DNA of 64,000 bases from Trichuris trichiura (lineage: Eukaryota > Nematoda > Enoplea > Trichinellida > Trichuridae). The notes below the pieces were generated by a model. That model was not told where the DNA came from. It was given only the letters and a program-made list of their open reading frames with translations, and ran no database searches. A program made the position numbers and the translations under genes. Below, in pieces: positions 45,561 to 57,379 of this stretch (positions are counted from its first letter, which is position 1; the number at the start of each line of letters is the position of its first letter). The DNA lies in the NCBI GenBank assembly GCA_037903355.1, contig JBAJFE010000014.1:7316001-7380000 (forward strand). Reading direction: 5' to 3'.

Positions 45561-47454
45561 CTAAAAATTAATGTGCACATTTCAGGCACTAACAAGCATG
45601 GACATGTCCATTTTAGATCGCAGCTGTGCACGATTTCAAGAAGAACAAGCTGTTATTTTAGATGCCCATTTCCCTGCACTAGCCGCTGGAAGAGGCCCAT
45701 GCTGATGACAACAACACGAAATCGTTGGTTTCACATGGCCTTAACTTAGGACTACCGATAGGACGATATTACTATGCCTCCCGGCTGGCACGGAGCTGTC
45801 CCCAGCTTGCAGAAGGTTACCTTGCTTGAGCTCGCTGTCTCTGTGCGTCATTGTTCTCTTGGCTTATTGTCCTCTCATAGGTCACTTTCCTTCCTCAGTC
45901 ATGTTAGTTGGGAGCAACGACTGTCTAAATAGGTGGTTGAGGTGATGGCGGCGTGGGTCGTGGAATTGGTCGTGTCTTCCCGTTGTACCGCTATCACTGT
46001 TTTATACCCTCTACACGAAGTTAATCAGATGATTCTTTCAGGAAGAGATATATTATCGTCGCAAGGAGCCCTGCTCCAACGGATCTGTTAATCAGAATTG
46101 TTAAGAAACTGACGCTACTTCACGGGAAGTCAACTTATTTAATAGATGACCGTACGCCGTATTGTTCGTACCACCACAGTGGAAATGTGCAGGCAATTGA
46201 GTCAGTTTGGGATCCAGAGTTCTTTCACACTGAGTTCCGGCAAATTTTCTTTACCATTTGACAAACAATGTTTAGGCCTACCAAATTATCGCAATCTATG
46301 CTAGCAACACTGCATGCGCATATTAACATTCAACGACTTTGCTCCGTGGAAAACCCTTTATTTCCGATGTCAAAAGGAATCTCTTTAATCAAAGAACAAC
46401 AAAAATTAACGCTAACAAAAAGTGGGTATCACCCATTCGACGAACGGTTAAAGAAGCCGTTTCAAAGCAGAACCAAGTATCGTAAACTAAATGAGCTATT
46501 TGTAAGCCAACGGTTCCCTAAAATTAAGATATACATTAACTGTGAATGAATACAGAAAATGAAACAGACTTAACCTACAAAATAAACGCAAGAACCTCAT
46601 CAAGGGAAGGCTCGCGCCATAAGAAATGATTGCAACAAAATACGGACCGAGCTAAGTGACAAAAAATCTGGAAATAAAAAAATTCAGCGCCCTAGAAACA
46701 GAATTATAGGACATGACGACGACAAAACAAGCGAACGATTTCACTCCTAGAATTCACAGAAGCAAAAGACGAATTCGGGAAATATCTACATTCCCATAGC
46801 CTGTTCGGCAAAGGCAATATTAAGCATTCACTCCGTGACGCCATCTTCAACATGCGTTTAAATCCAGAACAAACATGCAAGCTGAGAAAGATGCGTGCAT
46901 TTATAAATCCACCGTGGTTTACTGTAAAACACCATTTATGTACAGTTTTCAAACTTCATGGCATAGAGAACAGTTCCCATTTGTCAGTGAGGAAACTACG
47001 AAAAAACCGTTCTCCGCATCTAAGGAAAAATAAATTGTCTTTGTCATAAAATAACAAAAGTTAACTTCAGAAGAAAGACCCCAATGGTTGTTATTTATCA
47101 TGTCGCTTGATTAAGCATGGAAAGTTTAGTTGTCAAAATTAATTCTGTTCGGAAAAGGCTACGAACAGTTTTTCCAACGTCATGCTCGTAAGGCCGCTGG
47201 CGGAACTACTTAACAAACTCGCCGATAAAGTAAGCAAAACAAAACTTTCGATTACTAAGGAAAAGCAGCCATCTGTTAAAGCTGCAAAACGTGGAGTAGA
47301 CAAACGAAGGAAAAGCATCAACACAATCTCGTCCTCAGATAGCTTTAGGGTACAGCCTGGATAACTGATGACACGCGAAAACGTTTACAACACAAAATTT
47401 CTGTTCGGCAGTTCATTTTATTCTCCGCGTGAAACTATCCCGACCGTATTTCAT

Positions 47455-47740
47455 ACAATCAGCACGCTTATGTTTCTGAAGATCTTTTACGGCTTTTCCT
47501 GTCCTTTGTGTTGGTATCTGTAATTTAACGAAACAATTGCTCTACCAAAGGATTGTTTCGTTCAATTGTTTTATTTAATTACAGATACCAACAAAAAAAC
47601 GGTAAAAGCGGAAATTTTGTCAGCTGTTTCGTTTAATTACAAATACCAACACAGAAAGAACGGGAAAAACCGTAAAAGATCTTCAGAAACATGAAACACA
47701 ATCCCGTTACGAAGTACCCCGTGTTCAAAAAAAATCAGCA
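47455..47740. mobile_element. Penelope-like pLTR, inverted arms
   Basis: 'tctgaagatcttttacggc' with 'gttggtatctgtaatttaac' at 47474-47530 is followed by two inverted versions at 47570-47615 and 47625-47690 (acagataccaacaaaaaaac; ccgtaaaagatcttcagaaa). The outer tail 'catgaaacacaatcccgtta' matches 20400 inverted. So there are three partial arms, two of them inverted to the first. Confidence 0.6.
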
Positions 47741-49225
47741 CGGTTAATCAAAACAACTGCTCAGAAAAAGCGTTACGTCTGACATCCGCTAAGGTTTCAA
47801 ATACGTTGATATGAAAAGTCTTGACCATTAAGCTAAGTATAATCACCGTTCTCGTCTTCACAGAAAACCGATTATTCATATTTTTGGTAGGCATATGCTC
47901 TTTCAACTTCATAAGGTCACTCTGCACGTGCAACGCCAGTATACGGCGCTGCTATCAGGCGACTGATGTTCATACTTCTTTTGACTTCTAAAAAGTAGAA
48001 AGTCGCACCTCTAAATGATTAACGTAGGAACAGCATCATAATTGCTCATGCTGAACTGACGAAACAGCAACACATTATTTGATACCGCGAAACGACCACA
48101 CACTGAAAGGGACTTATCGTGCATTAGACGGGCGCAGCAATCAACATTTTCTATCTTCGAATTTGCCTGTATATTTAAGTTGCAATGCTTCTTGACTCCA
48201 CATTAGTTAAAGCACAACGCACCACACTGAATGCAAGGACAAGTATTGAAAATACAGTACTGTTGTACTTCGATTCTCAAATTTTCATGTTTGTTTTATG
48301 TGTTCATTACGGTAGAAGTTACAGTATCTGTCTAATGGACTTCCAGCTCCCGTCCATCCATTGCTTAATCAATTTCGCCGGTGAGAGGAGCTGACCATAC
48401 CGAATGCTTTAGTGCCTTCTTAGTTTTCTTTGCTTTCATTAAACAGGCACAGTTTTCTATCACGGAAACCTATGCCGCCGTTAAAAAACTTTCTATATTC
48501 AAGATTTGTCCACAACCACTACTATTTACTGAATGTTCATTAACTTCCTGAACATCTTAAAGTGACACTGGTTCTAGTGCCTGCGACTAACGACGAGTCG
48601 GCTTGACAGATCAAATCCTCAATGGTAGACTGATGCTACCGAAACGACTCTGACCTCTTAAAGGTGAAGAAAAGAACGCACGCCTTAAAGAATTGTTTAA
48701 ATTAAAAAAGTCAACACTACCATTACCTTTCTGCCTTATTAGACTGCGTCTGCCAGATTAATTTTTAACCGAACTTAAGTACCGATAAATAGAAGCAGGA
48801 TCAGTTTCAACACCAGAAAAGAAGCAACAGGTGTTTGGCGTTACGAGAAATTTTACGTAATCAAAATCATTTTTACGTTTAGAAGTTGCATAGAATATTT
48901 TTAAGAACCCAGTAAATATTAACTCAAACAAACGCTAGACGTGATAATGGAAAACTTCCCCTGCGTACAGAGGAAGAACTTTCCGCGAACGGCATGCGTT
49001 ATAATGGATTCTTTAAAGTCACTTTGACCAGCGAACGTGTTACCAGAAAATGATGAAACAAAGACCAGCTTACATGCTACTAATTGACGCCTTAAACAGA
49101 AAGGCATTCAGGCATCGTTCACTGAAACTGCTTGAAGGTGAAAACGCCATCTGCCGACTTTGCAGAGTTGGGAGTCTTGAAAAAAAGAATGAGCGACACG
49201 ATGACAACGGTGATCAGACACATAC

Positions 49226-50709
49226 TCTCCTTAGACCAGAGCTGCCACCAAATGTCTTAATTTCTTCTAGCAATAAAGCTTTCTGTGCCTGCTCACTAGC
49301 ATCCAAATCTATTTCATGAGGTGTTGCACGAGGCTGATTGATTTTGCTGGTTCTCAATGCAGCAGTAGGGGTTCCTTTGGCACTATCTGAATCACTCTGA
49401 TCGCGAACGGACGAAAGCACACCATAACTGTTTTCTAAGATTGCAGCATCAAAAGACTGCGGACTATCAGGAGACGGGGTCGGATGATTTCCTAAAAATT
49501 CTCGGTACTTTTTGTAGCTAGTACGACGGGTGCGTTGGAAACCGGCCACATAATCGTTCTTTTTCTCTGTATTACCCACAGCTTGCCCAGCTTCGCTCGA
49601 AATCAAAAGGTCAGTTCGTACGACTGGCTCGAACATTGACTTGTTTGTTGTCAAAACATCGACTGTTTCTGTAGTCACGCGGGCGTTCATTTGCTGTTCT
49701 GTCTTTTTCATTTGCTCCAGGACGTCGGAAACATTAGGCTTACCTGCCTTCTCAAACGACACAGGCGACATCTGCAATATCCTCTCGCATATGTCGCGCA
49801 AAAGCTGATGCTGTGACAGAATTGCTTGTTGCAAGACCTGTGACTCCGCTCTTGAATCAATGTCGCTGGCAGTCTTCTCTGTGTCGCTTCTCAGAGAGAG
49901 CTGCCATGCGGCAAAAATACTCTGAAGCTTTTCATATTCTCGTTCCAAATCGTTCACTAGTGCTCTGCCAAACAAAGATGGTCTACGATCACACCGTTCT
50001 AATCCAAAATGGGATATTGTTGCAGCAGGACCCACTGGCTTCCCATAACCAAGTAGGCAGTCGCGTCGGGATTTGGACACATAGTTTGAGCGAGCGTTTC
50101 CTTGCGCTGGCATGCTCAATCGACGATGTGGTTCAGGTGATTTGGGTACTTCTCCGCGATAGCCAAAGCGAATAAAATTCAAATAGTCATCGGTCCGCTG
50201 AGATGAATAATATTCTTCTTCAAAGTTCTTAACCACCATTCTGGGATAATCTGCTTCATGAGGGTCTCGCAGTTGAATGTTTGACACAGGGGAAGCAGGT
50301 AAAGAAGCGTGGGTCACTGCAAATTAACGCGTCTACTAGGTGGCACAAAAAGAACCTACTTACTTTCCGCATTCGAACTGGGCAGGGAGTCGCTTAACAC
50401 GCAAGAACTTTCGCCATTAAAGTCTAACAGAATGTGCAGCGGTAGTAACATAGACGCTTTACCATCAAACTGCTGCTGCTGCTGCTGCTGCTGACTAACA
50501 GCGGTCTTAGATAAGGTTTTATCTGATTCGCCCATGATCATGTCTGAGGGCACCAAATCACGTGAAAACGATGCGACAGAAATTTGGGGCTTCAGGCCGG
50601 TGAAAACATTGCCGTCTCCGCTGACCGAATGATCGACAAGTAGCGTCGTATCGTCAACAGACGATAAAAGTACGATTTCATCAGATGCTAAGACGTCACT
50701 TTTCGTCTG
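49226..50709 (-). CDS. Unrecognised coiled-coil protein with Gln8 run (two internal exons)
   Basis: Two exons are joined by a 47-bp GT-AG intron (50317-50363): 50364-50709 (115 codons + 1 nt) and 49226-50316 (2 nt + 363 codons). The donor at 49226 (AGA|gtatgtg) and the acceptor before 50709 are in phase 0, so exons continue both ways but I could not find them. The first exon is acidic/Ser-rich with eight CAG-coded Gln (50470-50493). The second has a Leu/Gln/Glu-rich helical stretch (LVNDLEREYEKLQSIFAAWQ, then QQAILSQHQLLRDICERIL), then Ser/Pro-rich sequence and a final helix (ASEQAQKALLLEEIKTFGG). I do not recognise the family; a cytoskeletal or centrosomal protein is only a guess from composition. 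About 480 residues of open frame with matched splice phases argue for a real gene. Confidence 0.7.
50470..50493 (-). repeat. (CAG)8 trinucleotide repeat in coding exon
   Basis: Eight uninterrupted CTG units on the plus strand, read as eight Gln codons in the coiled-coil gene. Confidence 0.9.
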
Positions 50710-51982
50710 CTACAAAGTCTTAGTACACAATGACAACTGATACTTTTCAGACGGTTCTTACGTCAGTGGAGAAGGTAGTCCATGTCTCCGCTTCGGTCCT
50801 ATTTACACGGAAAGCATCTGAAAAAATGCTAGCTCTTACTTTAGAAGCAACTATTAAAACATTAGACACAGGAAGCTGTTATCAAGCAAGATTCTCAATT
50901 CCCAGTTTTGGGTAATCAATCACTCCCTCGCAGCTCTTCCACTTTGCCTTTAGCTATTTGCCTTGCTCTAACAGTAGAAAGACAAGAGTTTGAAAATGTC
51001 TTCTCTTAAACAATTCAACGAAAGAAGCATCACACTATTGATGTATCTATCGCTAATCTTGGTTACGGAACAATTCAACTAAATTCATTTAAAAACAAGT
51101 GAATCAGACGAACGTTAAGATCATTGAGGTGTACAGCAAAAAAGTATTCACTGTGTTAGCTTAAACAGGCGCTTTCATTTTCACTAATGCCGTTACAGAT
51201 CAACAGTGTGTACACTGCGCTCAATTAGCAGTTCGCGCCGAAAAACGCCGTAAGAGTCTGTCATATAAGAACAGAAAATCATCCTACGCCACCATAACTG
51301 CAGGTCATCACTCACCGACATCGCTAACAAACATTTGTTAATTACTAGCCACAGAAGTTCTATGACCGTGAAAAGATGCTACCATTCAACTAAGACACTG
51401 CTCTCTTTCAATTTTGATGGCTAAGGGTGTCATGGCGTTAAAGCTTTGAAAATAGCGACAAAACCTTAAGAGTGTTTTTTTAACTGTTGATGAAACCTTT
51501 ACTGAGTACAATATGAACGCGTTTAAATTAAAACTGCAGTAGAAAAAAGTCTGTACATTTACTCTCACAGCGTATTAACTTAAAACACATAGTGAAAGTG
51601 AAGAAAAGACTAAGTACAGTTAAAGTATGTGTGTACTTTTCATAGTAGAACATCATTTGAAAATGCAAGGGATAGATTTTTGCAAATACCGAACAAAGAA
51701 CAATGTCTTCAAGAAGAGCACACAAGAAGACATTTTTAACCATACATCGTAAAATCAAACAAAATTTTCTATAAGGTCTATTATAAGCATTGAACTTAAA
51801 TTTATGCACGGAACAAAAGCTTGTGCTTTAGCAAGTTCCTAGTATAACACGCCTAGGAGAAAAACTTTCATGAAAAAGATAACGTTTTGTTCATAGCAAA
51901 GAAAGTTTACGAATAAACACTAGCGGATCATTTGTCCCACTTGTGAATTGTGGCAATAGTGTATACCTGTTGTCTCTTCGGT
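50710..51982. other. no gene recognised; upstream of coiled-coil gene
   Basis: AT-rich. Upstream exons of the minus-strand gene should lie here or beyond the hAT element, but I could not pick any with confidence. Confidence 0.35.
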
Positions 51983-51990
51983 ACTTAGAC

Positions 51991-53174
51991 CAGTGTTTCT
52001 CAAGCAAAAGGCCGTTTGGGCCCCCCTGAGAACGTTCCCGAGCGTCCGGTCCCCCTATTCTGATTAGCCAACTTCGAGCGCACTGATTGGCTGAAATGGT
52101 TGCACCGCTAGAAGGTCAACTACAGCTGCACAAATTTATTTCTGCAAACTGTTTTTCGAAAAGTCACTGAGAGCTGCTTGGCTCGCCCAGATCCAATCGA
52201 ACTAGCCTGTGGATGTTGGCTCGATCGAGGTAACACGCAGACGCAGATCGCCGCGTCTGGCTATTTGCAGCTCACTGCGTTTCTTCGTCACTAAGTCCGT
52301 CACGATACGAAATGCGCGCTCCATTAGACTCGATTATGGAAGACAAATCAGTAACTTTTTTACCACATCCCATACACCAGGGTACAACTCCGGGACTTCT
52401 TTTTGCAGCCAGAACTGCTGACAACCTTGTGACAACCTGGCCTTCAACTCTACGTTCGGCTGAAACTCCAGCAGCTCTTCTGGCAGTGACATCTCTTGCG
52501 AAACTGGAGCGAGCGTAGGAGAAAAGCAACCATACAGACAAAGTGTTTCGAGAAAATGTGTGAGCAGCACACGCAATTCCCTGTCGCTAACGCGTATGCT
52601 TGCGTTGTAGCTGCGTGGACAATAGACGCGAAGAAAGAAAGGGAAGAAAAAGGGAGTTGTCTTTTTACAGAGCTAAGGCAAGAGAAGGTAATAGTTGACA
52701 AAATTGTAAAGCAGAGTCATTGCTACGCCAACACGCGCTAATTGTTGGTTGAATCGTAAAGCAGGTGCAAATACATCGAAAAAACTATGGCGCATTCTGA
52801 TAACGCGGACAACTATTCTCTGATGTGAATCATGTGCACTGCGCTTAATGCTTCTCAGCGGAAAGCTTCCCTTGCTCAACCCTACGCCGGAAAGGTCACG
52901 GTGTCAAACATGCGATCCCTTCTGCCGCGTGTTCTGAATGGCCATTTTCACAAGCGGTGATTGGTTCATGTGGTAGATTGTGGGGTAGCCGGCATCTCGC
53001 ATAGCATGAAACGTTATCTTAACCAGTACGCACAATACGTGACCCTCACACTTCACCTTCCGATGCACCTTAACATGACGCCCCCCCCCCAACGTGCCTC
53101 CTGGCGCGTTGGGACCCTCTGGATTTTAAAAGGGCTCCACTGGTGGGGCACCTGACCCACCATGAGAAACACTG
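51991..53174. mobile_element. hAT element with transposase remnant, source-like for the 460-bp MITEs
   Basis: Ends cagtgtttctcaagc and ...catgagaaacactg, flanked by acttagac (51983-51990, 53175-53182). Its two outer portions match the 460-bp MITEs ('gattggctgaaat', 'cttaaccagtacgcacaata'). The middle holds a piece of hAT transposase (52250-52580, minus). At 1184 bp it looks like an intermediate between an autonomous element and the MITEs. Confidence 0.88.
52250..52580 (-). pseudogene. ZBED/hAT transposase C-terminal fragment
   Basis: In two minus-strand frames: SLPEELLEFQPNVELKARLS, then QQFWLQKEVPELYP and WDVVKKLLICLP. This parallels LQGKLTELQSNEELKVKLKS, then QQFWLQSEIRKLFPLLW in copies 2 and 3, but clearly diverged. 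It is frameshifted, so dead. Confidence 0.75.
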
Positions 53175-53498
53175 ACTTAGACTGTTAACATTAATACGAC
53201 ATGAAAATGCTGTATTTAACGAAACGACTTAATACACGATCGACTCGCAGGGTCTGCACCACTTCACTAGTTATCTTATTATACCCCTTGGTAATATCTA
53301 ATGCAAGTAAACGGTCGATTAAAGAAGTCGCGCAAAGCAACAGTTCCATAAACTTTGACTGAGCAGTAGTGCGATATTCATTCAGATCGTAACAGCAGCG
53401 AAACATTTTACTTCACTTTAACATAACTCTAGCAGAGCTTTTCATACGGAGCTAAATTTCGAAAGACCACGTGTCTTTTAACAGGCTTAGGTTGTTTC

Positions 53499-54262
53499 AT
53501 GGTTGACCTTCGGTTCACGGATTTAGCCTCTTTGATGTGTCTGTATGTAAACTTCAAAATGCCCTACCAGCGAATGGATGAGCAGATTGTTAGAAAAAAA
53601 CAGAACAATTCTGTACCGTACGTTTCGAAACTGCTCTTGTTCCGCCGTCAGCAGTGTAAGGGAAGATATATTTATTCGGTAAGGGGTTTATATAGCACAT
53701 GGGAACAATGGGTGTTTGATTAGTTGGGTAGGGCGCTGCATTGGAATTTATTAATCGGCGCAGCCCATACTTCGCTAACTGTTGCCCCATTGTTGCGATT
53801 GATGGTGGAGTTGCTTTTCATGTAAAGCGTCTTTTTTATACACCTTGGGTGAAAACGGCTCTCGTGGCAGATTATCTTCGGTCGCAGGCCGAGTGCGTAC
53901 CCAGAGACGTCTCTCAAGGCGTATAAAAGAGACGCTTTACATGAAAAGCAACTCCACCATCAATCACGACAATGGGATGGCGGTTAATGAGGTGTGGGGT
54001 GCGCTAATTAATAAATTCCAATGGTGTGCCCTACCCAACTAATCGCACCCATTGTTTCCATGCGCTATTTAACCACCTTACCGAATAGACACATCCACCC
54101 TTACACCGCTGACGACGGAAGAAGAGCAGTTCCGAAACGTGCGGTATACAATTGTTCTGTATTTTTCTCTAAAAATCTGCCCATCCATTTGCTGGTAGGG
54201 CATTTTGAAGTTTGCTTAGAGAGATCGAACAGGCCAAATCCGTGAACCAGAAGATCAACTAT
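53499..54262. mobile_element. Penelope-like pLTRs in inverted orientation
   Basis: Two arms of about 330 bp (53499-53836 and about 53932-54262) are inverted copies at roughly 85% by eye ('gttcacggattt', 'cttcaaaatgccctaccagc', 'gagttgcttttcatgtaaag'). They enclose about 95 bp. Each arm carries a hammerhead-like core: plus ctgacga at 54109-54115 with gaaa at 54134-54137, and an inverse one near 53640-53672. The segment 'acttcgctaac...gttgcgattgatggt' recurs at 61700-61745. No coding sequence. Confidence 0.7.
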
Positions 54263-54838
54263 GAAGCGGCGCTAAATTAACGAAAAGTAGGAAGCAACTA
54301 GCTAAGTCTGAAACTGCTGCTGAAAATAAAGACCATTCAAATTGATCCAGTCCTACTAGCAAACGAGCAGGCTCAACATACATATTCGAGAACGCTCTTG
54401 ATGAACTGGAAGGTTTTTAGGAAGGCCGTCGAGAACTTCATTGTTAAAATTTCCGCTTCTGTGTCAACGGCAGTAAAAGCCATTAAGATACATGCAAGCG
54501 CATTAACAATTCTTAACCGTTAACAGCCCGTTCAAAACCGATGACAGGCGTGCGCGCATGCTAACAGAACATTAAACGAGATACACTTCACTCATTCAGC
54601 CGCTAACAAAGACTTCCAAAAAGCAGGATCCTGCCCATCGCAGAATATTCTGATCTAACCATCTGTTGACTGGGGATTGATTCATGAGATTACAGTTATC
54701 ATGAATAGCACAAATCGAATAAGCTGCCCCTGTAGCGACCTATACTAACGAAAAGGAAGACCAGGCCTCGCTATGACTCACACGGTGACAAACAACTCAA
54801 TTACAATTGTTTTTCTAGAATACAGGGTCACGGCCCAG
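54263..54838. other. intergenic, nothing recognised
   Basis: No gene or repeat seen. Confidence 0.4.
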
Positions 54839-54850
54839 CCTTGACATGCT

Positions 54851-54888
<38 letters not shown>

Positions 54889-54908
54889 GTGTGTGTAGCA
54901 TGTCAAGG
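54839..54908. repeat. (AC)n(AT)n(GT)n hairpin
   Basis: A perfect or near-perfect palindrome: ccttgacatgct, AC repeats, AT repeats, GT repeats, then agcatgtcaagg. The flanking unique 12 bp are inverted too, so the whole can form a roughly 70-nt hairpin. Confidence 0.9.
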
Positions 54909-55619
54909 CCGATAGTTTGGATTAACGTTCTTGTCTTGTCGTTGGAGAGAAGTAAAGCTTTCGTGTGACGCTTCACCCCTGACATAAAGAGATGAACTTC
55001 ATAGTAGTGTTACAAAAACTCCTACCTTCCACAAAATTTCCTTTTATTTTATCTTAGATGTTGAACATCAAACGCCATTCTACTAAACTTAATCAAGAGG
55101 AAATTTTGACAGGCACATGTGTCTGTTTCGTCACTTCCTGGCATAATTCACAAACATCGAAAGTTGAACGAAAGCTGATCACGGATTAAAAGTAAAAGTG
55201 AAAACAGTAGCGAGATTATTTCCATAAACACGTCATAAAGAGTTCGTTAGATTTTATTTGGAAAATCTACTCAACTGAATGATAAATGGAATCTTTCGGA
55301 AAGCAGAAGATTGTATCATCACATTTACCATTTCTAAGCTAACAAATGGCTAAGTGGAAAGCTCAGAGTGGCCTGAAAAGGCCAGTCAAGCACTTAAGTC
55401 GTATAGGACAAGCACATTCCAGGAACGCTGCAGGTTCTGTTCAAAACGGCTGCAGCAGTGAATATTTACAATACAAATTTTTCCGTACACCTAAACGGCT
55501 TAACCGTAGGATCTTTTCACCTGGTCGCACAAGGTAGGGGAGAATCAAGCAAGGTACCTTTCATTTGTAAAAATCTGAAGGAGAACGTCGGTGAAGCCTA
55601 CTCTGAATGATCTTATCCA
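54909..55619. other. intergenic, possibly decayed PLE 5' part
   Basis: No convincing coding. The 63-codon frame 55346-55537 is unassigned. If the PLE below was once full length, its reverse transcriptase would have been here, but no RT motif is readable. Confidence 0.35.
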
Positions 55620-56507
55620 CGAGGGGCTAAGAACGACGGTCTACCTAAAATCTGACCACACAGATTAATATCTCCACTTTCTCTCTCATCATACACGGTC
55701 AGTTATGCGTGGAATCCTCCTGGCGTGTTGGACAGGGCCAATATTTTATGCAGTCCGGAGTTTCTCCAATGGGAATAAAGCTACATGAGCCAGACCTTTT
55801 TTAAAAATGCCTGTCCTCGACCTTTCATAAATAAGATCAATCAAAGCAGACCTTACAGATGTGCTCCTTCAGATTATGACGATTCAAACATCCCTCGCTT
55901 GGTTCTTCCTTACTTTGTGGGACTGAGTAAAAAGATCCTACGGTTAAGCCAAACTTTGGCGTTTAAGGTCTTTTTCAAGAGCTTTTCCAGTCTCTATTCT
56001 CTCCCTCGGAAAGTTAAGACAAGAATTCCCGTCAACAAAAGAATTGGCCTAGTATGCATAATAAAATGTGCTTGCTCAGCGGCTTACTTTGGCGAAACAA
56101 GTAGCACTTCAGAACAAAGAGTAAATCAGCTCGTGAAGTGTTTAAACTGGTATAATAACGCACCTCCAGCCCTGCAAACTGGAATCTCTGTTACTCATCG
56201 TGGTCTACCACTGGAGTCAAACCCACAAATTGCAATGAAAAAAGCACTCAACGCTTTGGCAGTAGCGGAACAAGTGGCTTATTGTAAACAGACCTTCCAG
56301 GCAGAAACTTTATGCTATGATTGCAATTTACGACCGAGAAAGATAAAAGAGGCGCCCTACATTCGTCATAACGCCACACACAAAAGGGATTTCAGAGAAA
56401 ACGTTAGTACGACTTGGCCAACTTTGACCTATCTAGTTATTGTTCCCCACTATAATCTGTGCTCTGATACAAAACACGCGGAAACCACAATGGTGACAAC
56501 TTTCTGA
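55620..56507 (+). pseudogene. Penelope-like element: RT end and GIY-YIG endonuclease
   Basis: A short frame at 55690-55785 (SVMRGILLACWTGPIFYA) resembles the PLE region between RT and endonuclease. The 240-codon frame at 55785-56507 has the typical approach PRLVLPYFVGLSKKILRLSQ, then PVNKRIGLVCIIKCACSAAY and FGETSSTSEQRVNQ. That is the GIY-YIG-like start of the PLE endonuclease, with the Y-x-G-E-T pattern changed to YFGET. Downstream, the catalytic Arg/Glu region is not recognisable: the frame instead runs KAMKKALNALAVAEQVAYCK with Cys residues. Missing RT and an altered endonuclease mean it is inactive. Intact PLEs copy themselves by target-primed reverse transcription. Confidence 0.75.
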
Positions 56508-56567
56508 TTCCACTTCAAAATGAAAACGACGTATTAATCCATCAGTTGTCACAAAGTCATTTTGTTA

Positions 56568-57141
56568 CAGTGGAACCCCCCTAATCCAGATGCGTCGCGG
56601 CGGAGGATAGCCCGGATTAAGGAAAAATCCGGTTTATGGAAGAGGCATACAGTAGGTCATAGAAAAGCAGGTAATGCAATTTTAGATGTAGGTTCCTGGC
56701 GTCCACAGCGCGATGTCAGTCTCTGCAAGCAGAGAGTTAATTTACGAGGGCGGCGAAATCCATTTGATCAAGGAAAACGATTGACCAGCATTATATAAGA
56801 ACAGATTGTAGTTTTATACGACTGAAAAATACCAGGTCTTTGATCTACATTTCTGTTTATTTGGGGAAGCCTAAGTCACGAAGTGCCTTGCTGCAGTTAA
56901 TTCATTGGTCGAGATTGGCTCGGTAGAGCCGTGGCTAGTTTGTGCCTATGCTAACGTATACTGAAAGGACCGTTGGCTGGTTGTTTGCTGCCCTTATAGC
57001 CATTGCCGCCAAGTGACCGTCCGTTTCGCACAGGTAGCACAATCAACTTTAATGTATACGGCCGTCCTACTGTTCTCTTCCACGAGTCCGGATTAGAGAA
57101 AAGCCTGGTTTCTGAGGGTCCGGATTTAGGAGGCTTCACTG
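56568..57141. mobile_element. Tigger/pogo-type MITE, TA target
   Basis: Left cagtggaacccccctaatcc and right ...ggatttaggaggcttcactg, bounded by TA (56566-56567, 57142-57143). The 'aatcc/ggatt' ends are typical of pogo/Tigger. It is 574 bp without a transposase and belongs to a different subfamily from the element at 39459. Confidence 0.85.
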
Positions 57142-57379
57142 TATTTATCGTTGATGACAGGTGCTGGTTCACACCCGAAAGATCCGACTTAAAAATTGCA
57201 CGCAATAACGGGCTACTACCGTACATATACAGCTGATTCAAAAAATTTTATTGACGAAAACTAAGATGTGTCAGCTGCATAAAGCATAGTGACGCGCCTT
57301 TAGCTTTCGCTTATACGCTGTAAATGAATGACGACATTGGAAAGCTGTGTTTCAATTTTATGAGTTCAATCCTCTAGAC

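Larger units (their letters stand above)
45318..49225. other. mostly unassigned, with possible small exons
   Basis: Apart from the PLE pieces at 45495-45560 and 47455-47740 I recognise nothing. Frames at 46268-46549 (plus), 46852-47049 (plus) and 47182-47364 (plus, Lys-rich: KLADKVSKTKLSITKEKQPS) are protein-like in composition but match no family I know. The minus strand of the last is also open (47139-47324). The 3' exons of the coiled-coil gene should lie in this stretch. Confidence 0.3.

Noticed and set aside
47139..47364. Open frames on both strands, as possible terminal exon of the coiled-coil gene (minus) or a separate gene (plus)
   Set aside because: Neither has a recognised motif, and both strands are equally open, so I could not choose; kept only as unassigned.
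49813..50175. 120-codon plus-strand frame opposite the coiled-coil exon
   Set aside because: It is the antisense shadow of a long exon supported by phase-matched splice sites.
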